Assembly (NCBI RefSeq): GCF_016595675.1
Contig: NZ_JAENJH010000005.1
Span: 124,001 to 188,000, forward strand
Source of the DNA: Prauserella cavernicola
Lineage (GTDB): Bacteria; Actinomycetota; Actinomycetes; Mycobacteriales; Pseudonocardiaceae
Reading direction: 5' to 3'
Length of the DNA: 64,000 nucleotides
Shown: one piece after another, positions 54,273-63,617 of the stretch
How the letters are laid out: each line of letters begins with the position of its first letter
How positions within the stretch are numbered: position 1 is the first letter of the stretch
Translations under genes and position numbers: made by a program
Notes under the pieces: generated by a model
What the model was told of the DNA's origin: nothing
Databases searched by the model: none
Seen by the model: only the letters and a program-made list of their open reading frames with translations

Positions 54273-54293
54273 GTGGCCATTCTATGGTGCCAC
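54273..54293. promoter_or_regulatory. candidate MocR operator
   Basis: GTGGC (54273-54277) and GCCAC (54289-54293) form an inverted repeat with an 11-bp spacer in the 67-bp divergent region. A further direct copy of GTGGCC lies at 54249-54254, 24 bp away. MocR proteins often bind paired direct or inverted repeats over the regulated promoter. Position over both probable promoters fits autoregulation plus control of the PPOX gene. Confidence 0.35.
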
Positions 54294-54314
54294 TATCGGT
54301 GTCAGGCTCTGCGC

Positions 54315-54974
54315 ATGCCCGCACCACTGTCCTCCACCACGCGCAGCACGCTCACCCGCAAGAAGAACCGGGCCGCACTCGACCGCGCGGACCTCCACGG
54401 CGTTCTCGACGAGGCGCTCATCTGCCACGTTGGCCTCGTCCTGAACGGATCTCCCGTGGTCCTTCCCACCGGCTACGGCCGGGACGGCGACACGCTCTAT
54501 TTTCACGGTTCGACGGGCTCTGGAAACCTCCGAGCGGCCGCCGCACACGTCGACGTCTGTGTGACGGTGACGATTCTGGACGGAATCGTCTACGCCCGCT
54601 CACTGAACAACCACTCGATGAACTACCGCAGCGCGGTCGTCCACGGAAGGGCCAGAGCGGTCACCGAGGCCGAGGAGAAGCTGCACGGCCTGCGGACCAT
54701 CACCGATCACCTCACGCCGGGATCGTGGGAACACGCGCGCGAAGTGAACTCGAAAGAGCTCGCCGCGGTGGCCGTGCTGACGCTCGATCTCACCGAGGCG
54801 TCGGTGAAAATCCGGTCCGGCGATCCCTCCGACGAGCCCGAGGATCTGGCCGAGGGCACCGCGTGGGCCGGCGTCCTGCCGCTGCGCACGAGCTTCGGCG
54901 AGCCGACTCCGGCCCCCTACGTGCCGGGCGAGACCCCGATTCCGGACCACGTCGTCGCGCGCACGCATCCCTGA
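54315..54974 (+). CDS. pyridoxamine 5'-phosphate oxidase-family protein
   Basis: A 219-residue flavin/nitroreductase-like split-barrel protein (MTH/FMN-binding PPOX group): CHVGLVLNGSPVVLPTGYGR, LYFHGSTGSGNLRAA, SLNNHSMNYRSAVVHGRARAV and a C-terminal region with YVPGETPIPDHV. The HSMNYRSAV motif is typical of a PPOX-related group in actinobacteria. ATG 54315 follows only 67 bp of intergenic DNA and may be close to the transcript start. It is divergent from the MocR gene. Whether it acts on B6 vitamers is inferred from that pairing only. Confidence 0.85.
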   Translation: MPAPLSSTTRSTLTRKKNRAALDRADLHGVLDEALICHVGLVLNGSPVVLPTGYGRDGDTLYFHGSTGSGNLRAAAAHVDVCVTVTILDGIVYARSLNNHSMNYRSAVVHGRARAVTEAEEKLHGLRTITDHLTPGSWEHAREVNSKELAAVAVLTLDLTEASVKIRSGDPSDEPEDLAEGTAWAGVLPLRTSFGEPTPAPYVPGETPIPDHVVARTHP

Positions 54975-55537
54975 CGGGTCACGCCGAAGGCAGCGAGCGC
55001 GGCGAGCACCGAGCCGAACAACGCGGTCCCGGAGCACACGCCGGAGACGAGTCCGACGACGCCGAGGTCCGCACCCGCCGCCGCGAGCACGGCTCCCGCG
55101 GCACCGAACACGACGAGCACCGCGCCCAACGGCACGAACAGCGCGAGCCGCCACACCTTGGCCAGCGCCACGAAATGGACGCCCACCACGAAGGCGATCC
55201 ACGGCACGACGAACTCGGGACGGTCGAACACCGCGTTCAGCACGACGATCCCGCCGAACAACGCGAGCCCCTCGGCACCGGCGACCGCCCAGTACCTCCG
55301 CACGGCGAGCCCGGAGTCCCCGGCGGGAGTGTCCACGGGCCCGCGCGCGACCCGCAGCACCGCGACGGCGAGGACGAACGCGACCACGCCGCCCGCGATC
55401 CGGATGCCCAGCGCGACACCGGCGGGCAGCTCGCCCACGGTGGCCACGACGAAAACCAGGCCGAACCCGATCGCGATCAGCGAACCGATCGCCGTTCCCA
55501 CGGGCCTGGTTCCCGTGGCTCCCGCGGCCACCACCAC
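54917..55537 (-). CDS. multi-pass membrane protein of unknown function
   Basis: A 206-residue very hydrophobic protein with about six predicted helices, for example AIGSLIAIGFGLVFVVATVG, GIRIAGGVVAFVLAVAVL and FVVPWIAFVVGVHFVALA. A charged loop (RGPVDTPAGDSGLAVRRYW) separates the second and third helices. No family motif is recognised. Its 3' end overlaps the PPOX 3' end by 58 nt on the opposite strand. It follows cysteine dioxygenase by 37 bp on the same strand and could be co-transcribed, for instance as an exporter of a sulfur product, but that is a guess. Confidence 0.65.
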   Translation of the reverse strand: MVVAAGATGTRPVGTAIGSLIAIGFGLVFVVATVGELPAGVALGIRIAGGVVAFVLAVAVLRVARGPVDTPAGDSGLAVRRYWAVAGAEGLALFGGIVVLNAVFDRPEFVVPWIAFVVGVHFVALAKVWRLALFVPLGAVLVVFGAAGAVLAAAGADLGVVGLVSGVCSGTALFGSVLAALAAFGVTRQGCVRATTWSGIGVSPGT

Positions 55538-55574
55538 GACCCCTTGCGCGCTGTCGTGAGGTTGGTGAGCGAGG

Positions 55575-56060
55575 TCAAACCCGCACGGGGCCGGTCAGCG
55601 GGTCGAGGTGGTGCGGGCGCAGCGTGCGGCCGCCCTCGCGGTAGACGTGCACGCTCACGGCGGGATCCGGTCCGTCGTTGCGCACCTCGTGCACGTAGCC
55701 GGGACCGAAGACGCGCGACTGTCCCGCCGACGGCGTGTGCAGCTCGGTCAGCACGCGGCCACCGGGAGCCCTGCGCGTGACGGTCTCGGTGAGGGTTCCG
55801 CTGACGATGGTGAAGGCGCCGGTCGACTCGCCGTGGTCGTGCAGACCGGTGTGCTGGCCGGGAAGCCAGCTGAGCAGCCAGATCTCCTCGTCGGCTGTGC
55901 GCTCGAGCAACGCGGCGAAGCGCTCGTCGGGGTCGTAGCGCAGCACATTGCGCCAGCGGTCGCGATCGGCCGCGTACTCGAGCGCGGTGCGGACGGGGTG
56001 GCGCAGCACCGGGTTGGGCGCGGCAGCGGAGGCAATGGTGTTCTCGGGAACAGCGAACAT
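55575..56060 (-). CDS. cysteine dioxygenase
   Basis: A 161-residue cupin that oxidises cysteine to cysteine sulfinate. The iron ligands are in LPGQHTGLHDHGESTGAFTI (His-x-His) and GPGYVHEVRNDG (third His), the order for bacterial cysteine dioxygenases. Downstream SVHVYREGGRTLRPH ends the barrel. ATG 56060 follows AAGGACC; the frame stays open for another 62 codons upstream, which I reject as a start region because it holds the leader peptide in another frame. The gene is preceded by a polycysteine leader ORF, so expression probably responds to cysteinyl-tRNA supply. Confidence 0.85.
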   Translation of the reverse strand: MFAVPENTIASAAAPNPVLRHPVRTALEYAADRDRWRNVLRYDPDERFAALLERTADEEIWLLSWLPGQHTGLHDHGESTGAFTIVSGTLTETVTRRAPGGRVLTELHTPSAGQSRVFGPGYVHEVRNDGPDPAVSVHVYREGGRTLRPHHLDPLTGPVRV

Positions 56061-56130
56061 GGGGGTGACAGGTCCTTGCTGGCAGAGCTGGGGCGAAATG
56101 GCTGAAGTCGAGAGATCCGGGACTAGTCGG

Positions 56131-56220
56131 TCACCGGCGACAACAACAAGGACACGGCGCGCAGACGACGGCGCGGAGACCGGAAAGGCCCCACGCTCCG
56201 TACCCAGCTCGCGCCGACAT
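56131..56220 (-). CDS. polycysteine leader peptide upstream of cysteine dioxygenase
   Basis: A 29-codon ORF from ATG 56220 to TGA 56131, ending in VVCAPCPCCCRR, with five of its last ten residues cysteine. It has no Shine-Dalgarno sequence, and a plausible promoter places the transcription start at its ATG, so it is probably leaderless. The stop lies 70 bp before the cysteine dioxygenase start. Short leaderless polycysteine ORFs act as cysteine-responsive attenuators in mycobacteria; here the controlled gene would be a cysteine-degrading enzyme rather than an assimilation operon. In the +1-type alternative frame the stretch LVCCAACRREL also occurs. Confidence 0.65.
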   Translation of the reverse strand: MSARAGYGAWGLSGLRAVVCAPCPCCCRR

Positions 56221-56227
56221 GCCGCAC

Positions 56228-56256
56228 AGCAAACCAGCGCCGACACAGCGCGTCAA
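56228..56256 (-). promoter_or_regulatory. candidate promoter of the polycysteine leader
   Basis: On the minus strand TTGACG (56256-56251) and TTTGCT (56233-56228) are separated by 17 bp, with the ATG of the leader beginning 7 bp further on. That spacing puts the expected transcription start on or next to the ATG. The -35 is near consensus; the -10 is weak, which is common in this GC range. The promoter lies between the gpsA stop (56282) and the leader, so it would drive leader and cysteine dioxygenase. Confidence 0.5.
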
Positions 56257-56281
56257 ACCGATTCCAGCCCGTGGGCGCCCT

Positions 56282-57301
56282 TTACGACCACTCGTGTTTC
56301 TGCTGCCTGCCCAGCAGCTCCGCGCCCACGCGCACCGGGTCCATCCCCTCGTGGCACACGCGGTACATCGCCTCGGTGATGGGCATGTCCACCCCGACGC
56401 CGCGGGCGAGCTCACGGATCGACTGGCATGACATGACTCCCTCGGCCACCTGCCCGCCGACGGCTTCCTGCGCCTGCGCGGTCGTCTCGCCGCGCCCGAT
56501 GCGCTCGCCGAAGGTCCGGTTGCGCGACAACGGCGACGCGCACGTGGCGACCAGATCGCCCACGCCCGCCAGCCCGGCGAACGTGAGCGGGTCCGCGCCG
56601 AGCTTCGCGCCGAGCCTGGCCGTCTCCGCGAGCCCGCGGGTGATGAGCGTCGCCATCGTGTTGGCCCCGAAACCGAGCCCGGAGGCGATGCCGCAGCTGA
56701 GCGCGATCACGTTCTTGCACGCGCCGCCGAGCTCGCACCCCACGACATCGGTGTTGGTGTAGGGCCGGAAGTAGCTGTTGAAGCTCGCCTGCTGGATCGC
56801 CACCGCGCGGTCGTGGTCCGCGCTCGCGAGCACCGCCGCGGCGGGCTGGCGCTGCGCGATCTCCTTGGCGAGGTTGGGTCCCGACACCACGACGACGTCG
56901 CCGGAGGGCACCTCCGCGATCTCGCTGATGACCTCGCTCATCCGCTTGAGCGAACCGAGTTCGACGCCCTTGGCGAGACTCACCAGGATCGCCTCGCGCG
57001 GCAGCAGCTCGCGCCAGCCGGTGAGGTTCGCGCGCAGGCTCTGGCTCGGCACGGCGAGCACCACGGCCTCCGCGCCCGCGAGCGCCTCAGCGGGATCGGA
57101 CGTGGCGGTGAGCCGCGAGGGCAGCTCGACGCCGGGCAGGTAGCGGCTGTTGGTGTGGCCGTCCCGGATCTCGGCCGCGACCTCGGCGCGGCGCGCCCAC
57201 ATCGTGACGTCGCGGCCCGCGTCGGCGAGCACCTTGGCGAACGTGGTGCCCCACGAACCCGCGCCGAGCACCGTGACCGACTGCACAGTGACGCCGGTCA
57301 T
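56282..57301 (-). CDS. gpsA: glycerol-3-phosphate dehydrogenase (NAD(P)+)
   Basis: A 339-residue enzyme that makes sn-glycerol-3-phosphate for phospholipid synthesis. The dinucleotide motif [18 protein letters not shown] is at the N-terminus, [16 protein letters not shown] mid-protein, and [20 protein letters not shown] contains the catalytic Lys; [14 protein letters not shown] binds substrate phosphate. ATG 57301 follows the plsC stop by 1 bp; an overlapping GTG 57310 is an alternative. Pairing with plsC puts both steps of lysophosphatidate and phosphatidate synthesis in one operon. Confidence 0.96.
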   Translation of the reverse strand: MTGVTVQSVTVLGAGSWGTTFAKVLADAGRDVTMWARRAEVAAEIRDGHTNSRYLPGVELPSRLTATSDPAEALAGAEAVVLAVPSQSLRANLTGWRELLPREAILVSLAKGVELGSLKRMSEVISEIAEVPSGDVVVVSGPNLAKEIAQRQPAAAVLASADHDRAVAIQQASFNSYFRPYTNTDVVGCELGGACKNVIALSCGIASGLGFGANTMATLITRGLAETARLGAKLGADPLTFAGLAGVGDLVATCASPLSRNRTFGERIGRGETTAQAQEAVGGQVAEGVMSCQSIRELARGVGVDMPITEAMYRVCHEGMDPVRVGAELLGRQQKHEWS

Positions 57302-57302
57302 G

Positions 57303-58007
57303 TCAGCCACGGTCCTCCGCGTCGCTCTTGGCGGGCGGCTCTTCGCCCCTGACGTCGACGAGCAGCTTCAGCACCTCGGCCATGAGCAGGTCGGTGACCT
57401 CGCGCAGCACGGCCGGCGTGGGTTCGAGGTCGCGGTACTTCGCCAGCTCCACCGGCTCGCCGACGGAGTGGACCACCGTCTTGCGCGGCAGGGGACGGAA
57501 CTTCTTGGTGTAGCCGTTCCAGATCTTCTGCGTGCCCCAGCGCGCCACGGGCACCACCGGCACGTCGTTCTGCAGCGCCAGCCTGGCCACGCCGGTGTAG
57601 GAACGCTTGGGCCAGCCCTCGGGGTCCTTGGTGATCGTCCCCTCTGGATAGATGAGGACGAGCTTGCCGTTCTGCAGTGTCTCGTGCGCGGCCTTGAGGC
57701 TATCGCCCGCGCTGGAGCTGCCGCGGTAGACGGGAATGCCGCCCGAGCCGCCGAGGATCTTGCCGAAGACCGGGATCCGGAAGAGGCTCTCCTTGGCCAT
57801 GAACCGGGGCACCCGCTTGTTGCGGTGCACGAACACCGCGTCCACGGCGGGGTCGAGGTGCGAGACGTGGTTCATGACGAGCAGTACGGGTCCGTCCTTC
57901 GGGATCCGCTCGGCGCCGTGGTAGACGCTCCTGCTCATCCAGGTCAACGGATAGAACAGCACCGCGGCCGCCCCGACCCAGAAGCCACCCTTCTCCCGAT
58001 CAGCCAA
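57303..58007 (-). CDS. plsC: 1-acyl-glycerol-3-phosphate acyltransferase
   Basis: A 234-residue acyltransferase with the catalytic NHVSHLD (H-x4-D) motif near residue 46, the GGIPVYRG block, the YPEGTIT block and [10 protein letters not shown]. An N-terminal hydrophobic stretch ([15 protein letters not shown]) associates it with the membrane. TTG 58007 is supported by GGAGGAG at good spacing. It begins the plsC-gpsA operon and is divergent from cofC. It may act on lysophosphatidate or a related acyl acceptor; the name reflects the family. Confidence 0.9.
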   Translation of the reverse strand: MADREKGGFWVGAAAVLFYPLTWMSRSVYHGAERIPKDGPVLLVMNHVSHLDPAVDAVFVHRNKRVPRFMAKESLFRIPVFGKILGGSGGIPVYRGSSSAGDSLKAAHETLQNGKLVLIYPEGTITKDPEGWPKRSYTGVARLALQNDVPVVPVARWGTQKIWNGYTKKFRPLPRKTVVHSVGEPVELAKYRDLEPTPAVLREVTDLLMAEVLKLLVDVRGEEPPAKSDAEDRG

Positions 58008-58087
58008 GACTCCTCCTCAACCTGTTGCACGAGCTCAGCCGATCCTCCCACAGGCACGTCACGGCCTGGATGGGTAAAGATGGGGGC

Positions 58088-58738
58088 GTGGCCACAGACC
58101 TCATCGTGCCGATGAAGCCGCCCCGCGCAGGCAAGTCGCGGCTGCGGGGCGCACTCGGCTACCCGGCGGACACGGACCGCCACGCGGCGCTCGTGCTCGC
58201 GCTCGCCTCGGACACGGTGCGGGCCGCGACGGCGGCCTCCGGAATCCGCAGGCTCCTCGTCGTCGGCACCGACCCGGAGGCGCTGGCCGCGTTGCGCGAG
58301 CTCGGCGCCGAGGTGACGGGCGAGCACGGCCAGAACGGCGAGCACGGCCTCAACGGCGCGCTGCGCACCGGCGAGCGATTGCTCCGGTCGGCCGATCCCG
58401 GTGCCGTCGTCGGCGCGTTGCAGGCCGACCTGCCCGCGCTGCGCTCCGCCGACCTCGCGGCCGCGCTCACGGAGGCGGGTGAGCGCAGGTCGTTCACCGC
58501 CGACCGTCACGGCACGGGCACGACGCTGCTCCTGTCCGGGCGCGGGGAACCACTCGCGCCCCGCTTCGGCGAGGGCTCCGCGGACGCGCACTCCACCTCC
58601 GGCGCCGTCGCGCTCGAGCTCGCCGCGCCGTCGCTGCGCAGCGACGTCGACACCGCGGACGACCTCGAACACGCCCGACTGCTGGGTCTCGGTCCCAGCA
58701 CCACGGCGCTGCTCGAAAGCACATGCGTGCCGCACTGA
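58088..58738 (+). CDS. cofC: 2-phospho-L-lactate/phosphoenolpyruvate guanylyltransferase
   Basis: A 216-residue CofC/FbiD nucleotidyltransferase that activates phosphoenolpyruvate or phospholactate with GTP in coenzyme F420 synthesis. [19 protein letters not shown] is the nucleotide-binding start, [17 protein letters not shown] carries the metal-binding Asp, and [17 protein letters not shown] and [17 protein letters not shown] are conserved. GTG 58088; ATG 58070 is possible. It sits between plsC-gpsA and ppk1, where M. tuberculosis has fbiD (Rv2983). The other F420 genes are not in this window. Confidence 0.92.
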   Translation: MATDLIVPMKPPRAGKSRLRGALGYPADTDRHAALVLALASDTVRAATAASGIRRLLVVGTDPEALAALRELGAEVTGEHGQNGEHGLNGALRTGERLLRSADPGAVVGALQADLPALRSADLAAALTEAGERRSFTADRHGTGTTLLLSGRGEPLAPRFGEGSADAHSTSGAVALELAAPSLRSDVDTADDLEHARLLGLGPSTTALLESTCVPH

Positions 58739-58803
58739 GTGTCGTGCGGGCCGTGCTCGATTTGATCTGCGCAACCGCCCGCTTCGTGGGGAACAATGCA
58801 AGG

Positions 58804-61032
58804 GTGAGCAACGACGAGAGCATCTCCCCAGCCGGTGGGTCGCCGGACGGGCAGCGGGTCCGTGCAGCCACCCAGCCCCCTCCCTCCCCCGCCGTCCCCG
58901 ACCACGGGCCCGCCATCGTGACGGGCGCCGTGCCCTCGGCCCCACCCGCGGCCACGGGCGCTCAGGAGCTCGTCGACTCGTTGCCCGACGACCGGTACTT
59001 CAACCGGGAGCTCTCCTGGCAGGACTTCAACGCGAGGGTGCTCGCACTGGCCGAGGACGAGTCCCAGCCGCTGCTCGAGCGCGCCAAGTTCCTGGCCATC
59101 TTCGCGTCCAATTTGGATGAGTTCTACATGGTGCGGGTCGCGGGCCTGAAGCGCAGGGACGAGACGGGCCTGTCCGTGCGCAGCGCCGACGGCCTCACCC
59201 CGCGCGAGCAGTTGTCCTACATCGCCAAGCGCAACCAGGATCTCGTGGAGCGGCACACCGAGGCGTTCGAGGAGCACGTCCGGCCCGCGCTCTCGGCCAA
59301 GGACATCCGCATCGTCCGGTGGTCCGATTTGGAGGGGACCGACCGGGAGCGGCTCTCCCGGTACTTCACCGATCAGATCTTCCCGGTGCTCACACCGCTC
59401 GCCGTCGACCCGGCCCACCCCTTCCCCTACATCTCGGGGCTCTCGCTCAACCTGGCCGTGACCGTGCGCGACCCGGAGGGCGGCACGGAACGCTTCGCCC
59501 GCGTGAAGGTGCCGAACAACGTGCCCCGGCTCGTGCGCATCGAACGCCAGCGCGACAGCGCCGCGGCGACCTTCCTTCCGCTGGAGGAACTGATCTCCGC
59601 CCACCTCGGGGAACTGTTCAGCGGTATGGAGGTCACCGAGCACCACGTGTTCAGGGTCACGCGCAACGCGGACTTCGAGGTGGAGGAGGACCGCGACGAG
59701 GACCTCCTGCAGGCGCTCGAACGCGAACTGGCGCAACGCCGCTTCGGCCCGCCGGTGCGGCTCGAGGTCGCCCAGGACATGAGCGAGCACATGCTCGAGC
59801 TGCTCCTGCGGGAGCTCGAGGTCGACCCGCGCGACGTCGTGGAGGTGCCGGGGCTGCTCGACCTCAGCTGCCTGCACCAGCTCTCCGGCGTCGACCGCAA
59901 GGAGCTCAAGGACCGTCCGTTCGTCCCGGCGACACATCCGGCCTTCGGTGAACGCGAGACGCCCAAGAGCGTGTTCGCGACCCTGCGCGAGGGCGACGTG
60001 CTGGTGCACCACCCGTACGACTCGTTCTCGACGAGCGTGCAGCGGTTCATCGAGCAGGCTGCCGCCGACGAGAAGGTGCTGGCGATCAAGCAGACGCTGT
60101 ACCGCACCTCCGGCGACTCCCCCATCGTCGACGCGCTCATCGACGCGGCGGAGGCCGGCAAGCAGGTCGTGGCGCTCGTGGAGATCAAGGCGCGCTTCGA
60201 CGAACAGGCCAACATCACGTGGGCGCGCACACTGGAACGCGCGGGCGTGCACGTGGTCTACGGCCTCGTGGGTCTGAAGACGCACTGCAAGGTGTCGCTC
60301 GTGGTGCGCCAGGAGGGCTCCACCATCCGCCGCTACTGCCACATCGGCACCGGCAACTACAACCCGAAGACCGCGCGGCTGTACGAGGACATGGGACTGC
60401 TCACGGCCGACCCCGCGATCGGGGCGGACCTCACGGACCTGTTCAACGTTCTCACCGGATATTCGCGGCAGGCGACCTACCGCAACATCCTCACCTCGCC
60501 CAACGGCATCCGGCGCGGCATCCTCGACTGCATCGCGACCGAGATCGAGCTGGCCGCCTCGGGCGCGCCCGCGGGAGTGCGCATCAAGTGCAACTCCCTG
60601 GTCGACGAACAGGTCATCGACGGGCTGTACCGGGCGTCGCAGGCAGGCGTGGCCGTGGACATCGTGGTGCGTGGCATCTGCGCGCTGAAGCCGGGTGTGC
60701 CGGGGCTGAGCGACAACATCCGCGTGCGCTCGATTCTCGGCCGGTTCCTCGAGCACTCGCGGATCTTCCACTTCACGGGAGCCGACGCCTACTGGATCGG
60801 CAGCGCGGACATGATGCACCGCAACCTCGACCGCAGGATCGAGGCGCTGGTGCAGGTGCAGGATCCGAAGCTGACCGGACAACTGGACGACGTGTTCGAC
60901 TCGGCGCTGGATCCGCTGACGCGCTGCTGGGTGCTCAGCTCCACCGGCGAGTGGATGCCGTCCCCTGCCGACTCGTCCCAGGTTCGCGACCACCAGGTCG
61001 AGTTGCTGCGCAGGCACGGAGCCAACGGGTGA
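58804..61032 (+). CDS. ppk1: polyphosphate kinase 1
   Basis: A 742-residue enzyme reversibly polymerising ATP gamma-phosphate into polyphosphate. After a Pro/Ala-rich N-terminal extension (about residues 1-55) the conserved start is [33 protein letters not shown], the first catalytic His in [12 protein letters not shown] (near 493) and the second in [17 protein letters not shown] (near 512) are intact, with [16 protein letters not shown] and [16 protein letters not shown] later. GTG 58804 is used. mutT1 overlaps its stop by 4 nt. A nucleotide/phosphate pairing with MutT1 is conserved in mycobacteria. Confidence 0.97.
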   Translation: MSNDESISPAGGSPDGQRVRAATQPPPSPAVPDHGPAIVTGAVPSAPPAATGAQELVDSLPDDRYFNRELSWQDFNARVLALAEDESQPLLERAKFLAIFASNLDEFYMVRVAGLKRRDETGLSVRSADGLTPREQLSYIAKRNQDLVERHTEAFEEHVRPALSAKDIRIVRWSDLEGTDRERLSRYFTDQIFPVLTPLAVDPAHPFPYISGLSLNLAVTVRDPEGGTERFARVKVPNNVPRLVRIERQRDSAAATFLPLEELISAHLGELFSGMEVTEHHVFRVTRNADFEVEEDRDEDLLQALERELAQRRFGPPVRLEVAQDMSEHMLELLLRELEVDPRDVVEVPGLLDLSCLHQLSGVDRKELKDRPFVPATHPAFGERETPKSVFATLREGDVLVHHPYDSFSTSVQRFIEQAAADEKVLAIKQTLYRTSGDSPIVDALIDAAEAGKQVVALVEIKARFDEQANITWARTLERAGVHVVYGLVGLKTHCKVSLVVRQEGSTIRRYCHIGTGNYNPKTARLYEDMGLLTADPAIGADLTDLFNVLTGYSRQATYRNILTSPNGIRRGILDCIATEIELAASGAPAGVRIKCNSLVDEQVIDGLYRASQAGVAVDIVVRGICALKPGVPGLSDNIRVRSILGRFLEHSRIFHFTGADAYWIGSADMMHRNLDRRIEALVQVQDPKLTGQLDDVFDSALDPLTRCWVLSSTGEWMPSPADSSQVRDHQVELLRRHGANG

Positions 61033-61973
61033 ACGCTGCGGACCAGCAGACCGTCAGGGCCGCCGGAGCCGTGTTGTGGCGGCTCCGGCGATCCGGCGAG
61101 ATCGAGATCGCCGTAGTGCACCGGCCCCGCTATGACGACTGGTCACTGCCGAAGGGAAAACTCGACCACGACGAGACGGCACCGGTCGCGGCCGTGAGGG
61201 AACTGGCCGAGGAAACGGGGTTCACAGCCGTTCTCGGACGTTTCCTGAAAAGGACCGAATACGACGTCGCCAAGGGTCCGAAAACGGTCGACTACTACGC
61301 CGCCAGTGCCGGTGAAGGACGATTCACCCCGAACGAGGAAGTCGACGAACTGCGCTGGCTGACGCCCGCCGAGGCCGAATCGCTGCTGAGCTACGGCAGC
61401 GACAGGCGGGTGTTACGGGAGTTCACGACGCTGCCCGCCGGTCTGACGACGCTGCTGCTCGTCCGCCACGGCAAGGCAGGCAAGCGGGAGGAATGGACGG
61501 GCGACGACGATCTGCGGCCGCTCTCGGAGGCGGGACTGCGCCAGGCCGACGCGTTGCGCGTGCTGCTGCGGACGTTCGGACCGGACCGCGTCTACTCGGC
61601 TCCTCGGCTGCGGTGTGTCCAGACGGTGCAGGGAGTCGCCGAGGAGCTGGGCTCCGAGATCGCGCACGAGTCCCTGCTGTCCGAGCAGACGTACTGGCAG
61701 GACCCGATGGCGGCGTGGGACCGGTTGCTCGGAATCGTCGCCGAGGGCGGCACAGCGGTGGTGTGCAGCCAGGGCGGTGTCATTCCCGACGCGGTCAGCG
61801 CGCTCGCCGAACACGGCGGAGTCGACCTGCCCGGCACGAAGGCCGATGGCGTCGCGAGCAAGAAGGGTTCGGTGTGGTTGCTGTCGTTCGCGCCCGGCGA
61901 GCAGGGACCGCGACTGGTGGCGGCGACGTACCTGCCGAGCCCGATGCCCGCGCCGGAGCCCGCGAAGCACTGA
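61029..61973 (+). CDS. mutT1: MutT1-type NUDIX hydrolase with histidine phosphatase domain
   Basis: A 314-residue two-domain enzyme that degrades 8-oxo-GTP nucleotides and diadenosine polyphosphates. The N-terminal Nudix box GX5EX7REXXEEXG is present from [17 protein letters not shown] to EETGF at about residues 40-62. The C-terminal domain has the RHG motif [15 protein letters not shown] near 145 and the closing His region of the phosphatase family. GTG 61029 overlaps the ppk1 stop as GTGA. The two-domain form is characteristic of mycobacteria and relatives. Confidence 0.95.
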   Translation: MNAADQQTVRAAGAVLWRLRRSGEIEIAVVHRPRYDDWSLPKGKLDHDETAPVAAVRELAEETGFTAVLGRFLKRTEYDVAKGPKTVDYYAASAGEGRFTPNEEVDELRWLTPAEAESLLSYGSDRRVLREFTTLPAGLTTLLLVRHGKAGKREEWTGDDDLRPLSEAGLRQADALRVLLRTFGPDRVYSAPRLRCVQTVQGVAEELGSEIAHESLLSEQTYWQDPMAAWDRLLGIVAEGGTAVVCSQGGVIPDAVSALAEHGGVDLPGTKADGVASKKGSVWLLSFAPGEQGPRLVAATYLPSPMPAPEPAKH

Positions 61974-62009
61974 GCGCGGCCGGAGGAATCCGGGACTGAG
62001 TACCGAACG

Positions 62010-62048
62010 CGGCAGGGCCCCGCGCCGAGTTGGCGCGGGGCCCTGCCG
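62010..62048. terminator. bidirectional hairpin terminator between mutT1 and hupB
   Basis: Perfect 17-bp arms (CGGCAGGGCCCCGCGCC and its complement) surround a GAGTT loop in the gap between the convergent stops of mutT1 (61973) and hupB (62090). The stem is strongly GC-rich. No long T-run follows on either side, as is usual for actinobacterial hairpins. Confidence 0.8.
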
Positions 62049-62089
62049 AGAAGTGTCGCCGGAATGAACCGGCACAGCCCGGTACGGAC

Positions 62090-62761
62090 TTACTTCTTCT
62101 TCTTGGCGGCAGCGGTGGTCCGCTTCGCCGTGGTCTTCGGAGCCGCCTTGGTGGTGGCCTTCGCCGTGGTCTTGGCGGGGGCCTTCTTCGCCGTGGTCTT
62201 CGCGGCGGTGGCCTTGGCGGTGGTCGCCTTGGCCGTGGTCTTGGCGGCAGTCTTCGCGGCGGTCTTCGGAGCAGCCTTGGTGGCGGTGCTCTTCGCGGCC
62301 GTCCGCGTGGAGGTGGCCTTGGTCGCCGTGCGGGTCGCGGTGCTGCGAGCCGTCGTGGCGCGCGTGCGCGTGGTGGTGCTGCGCGTCGCGGTCGGCCTGC
62401 TGGCGGCCGCACGGGTGGTGGTGCCAGTGCTCCGCGACGTGGAAGCCGTCGCGCGCTTCGGCGTGGTGGCCTTCGGCAGCTTCTTAGCGCCGCTCACCAC
62501 GTCCTTGAAGGTCGTACCGGCGCGGAAGGCCGGAACGTTGGTCTTCTTGACGCGCACGGTCTCGCCGGTGCGCGGGTTCCTGGCGGTACGGGCAGCCCTG
62601 GCGCGCTTCTCGAACACACCGAAGCCGGTGATGTTCACCTTCTCGCCCTTGTTGACCGTACGGATGATGATGTCGACGAGGTTGTCGACAGCCTGCGAAG
62701 CGACCTTCTTGTCGCCCAGACGCTCGGAGAGCGCCTCGATCAGTTGGGCCTTGTTGGCCAT
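62090..62761 (-). CDS. hupB: HU-type nucleoid protein with Lys/Ala/Thr tail
   Basis: A 223-residue HupB. The N-terminal HU domain (about 1-92: [59 protein letters not shown]) binds DNA. From about residue 105 a histone-H1-like tail of Lys, Ala and Thr with PAKTTAK- and RTATK-type repeats runs to the KKKK end. Such tails compact DNA and bind RNA in actinobacteria. ATG 62761 has GGAGGA 5 bp upstream. The 228 bp upstream of it, to the leuD stop, is somewhat AT-richer and probably holds the promoter; no gene is seen there. Confidence 0.97.
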   Translation of the reverse strand: MANKAQLIEALSERLGDKKVASQAVDNLVDIIIRTVNKGEKVNITGFGVFEKRARAARTARNPRTGETVRVKKTNVPAFRAGTTFKDVVSGAKKLPKATTPKRATASTSRSTGTTTRAAASRPTATRSTTTRTRATTARSTATRTATKATSTRTAAKSTATKAAPKTAAKTAAKTTAKATTAKATAAKTTAKKAPAKTTAKATTKAAPKTTAKRTTAAAKKKK

Positions 62762-62989
62762 TCCAGTCCTCCAAGAAGAACTACTTGTTACCCGGCCACA
62801 CCGGCCGTCATGCGCACACGGTATTACCAACGCAGCACAAATTCCAAACGGCACGCGGATTTTTTCCTTATCGGGTGCGCTGTTACGCCCCCGCGAAGCC
62901 CCTTCCGGGGCCCTTCCGGAGCCGTTCGGCGTGGTTTCGCCGGCCGGTGGCCGAGCGCGGATTCCCTTTCTGAGCAGGGAATCCGTGTC

Positions 62990-63592
62990 TCAGGAAGCCG
63001 CTAGAGGGGTGGTCACGGGCTTCCAGGAAGGCCGTTGCCCCTCGAACGAGGCGATCTCGTCGGCGTGTCGAAGGGTGAGAGCGATGTCATCGAGTCCCTC
63101 GAGCAGCCGCCAGCGCGTGTAGTCGTCGATCTGGAAGGTCGCGACGAAGTCCTTGGCCCGTACTGTCTTCTCCGCGAGGTCCACCGTGACCTCCGTGCCG
63201 GGCTCGTTTTCGAGCAGCTTCCACAGCAGTTCCACATCCGCCTGCTCGCACTGGGCGGCCACGAGACCCTGCTTGCCGGCGTTGCCGCGGAAGATGTCGG
63301 CGAACCGGGCGGAGATGACCACCCGGAAGCCGTAGTCCATCAGTGCCCAGACGGCGTGCTCGCGCGAGGATCCGGTGCCGAAGTCGGGGCCCGCGACGAG
63401 GACGCTGCCCCGGTTGAACGGCTCCTGGTTGAGCACGAACTGCTCGTCGCCGCGCCAGGCGGCGAACAGCCCGTCCTCGAAGCCCGTCCGGCTCACGCGC
63501 TTGAGGTAGACGGCCGGGATGATCTGGTCAGTGTCCACGTTGGACCTGCGCAAAGGCACCCCGACGCCGGTGTGCTTGGTGAACGGCTCCAT
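62990..63592 (-). CDS. leuD: 3-isopropylmalate dehydratase small subunit
   Basis: A 200-residue swivel-domain subunit of isopropylmalate isomerase in leucine synthesis. The N-terminus [20 protein letters not shown] and [20 protein letters not shown] are typical. [20 protein letters not shown] is the substrate-binding motif, and [18 protein letters not shown] closes the fold. ATG 63592 is 25 bp after leuC. The start, length and order leuC-leuD are normal. Confidence 0.97.
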   Translation of the reverse strand: MEPFTKHTGVGVPLRRSNVDTDQIIPAVYLKRVSRTGFEDGLFAAWRGDEQFVLNQEPFNRGSVLVAGPDFGTGSSREHAVWALMDYGFRVVISARFADIFRGNAGKQGLVAAQCEQADVELLWKLLENEPGTEVTVDLAEKTVRAKDFVATFQIDDYTRWRLLEGLDDIALTLRHADEIASFEGQRPSWKPVTTPLAAS

Positions 63593-63617
63593 GGTTCGGT
63601 GACTCCCTGGCTGAGGT

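Noticed and set aside
56061-56246. A longer cysteine dioxygenase starting at GTG 56246 with the segment VCCAACRREL
   Set aside because: Bacterial cysteine dioxygenases start near the chosen ATG 56060, and the region is better explained by a promoter and leader peptide in another frame.
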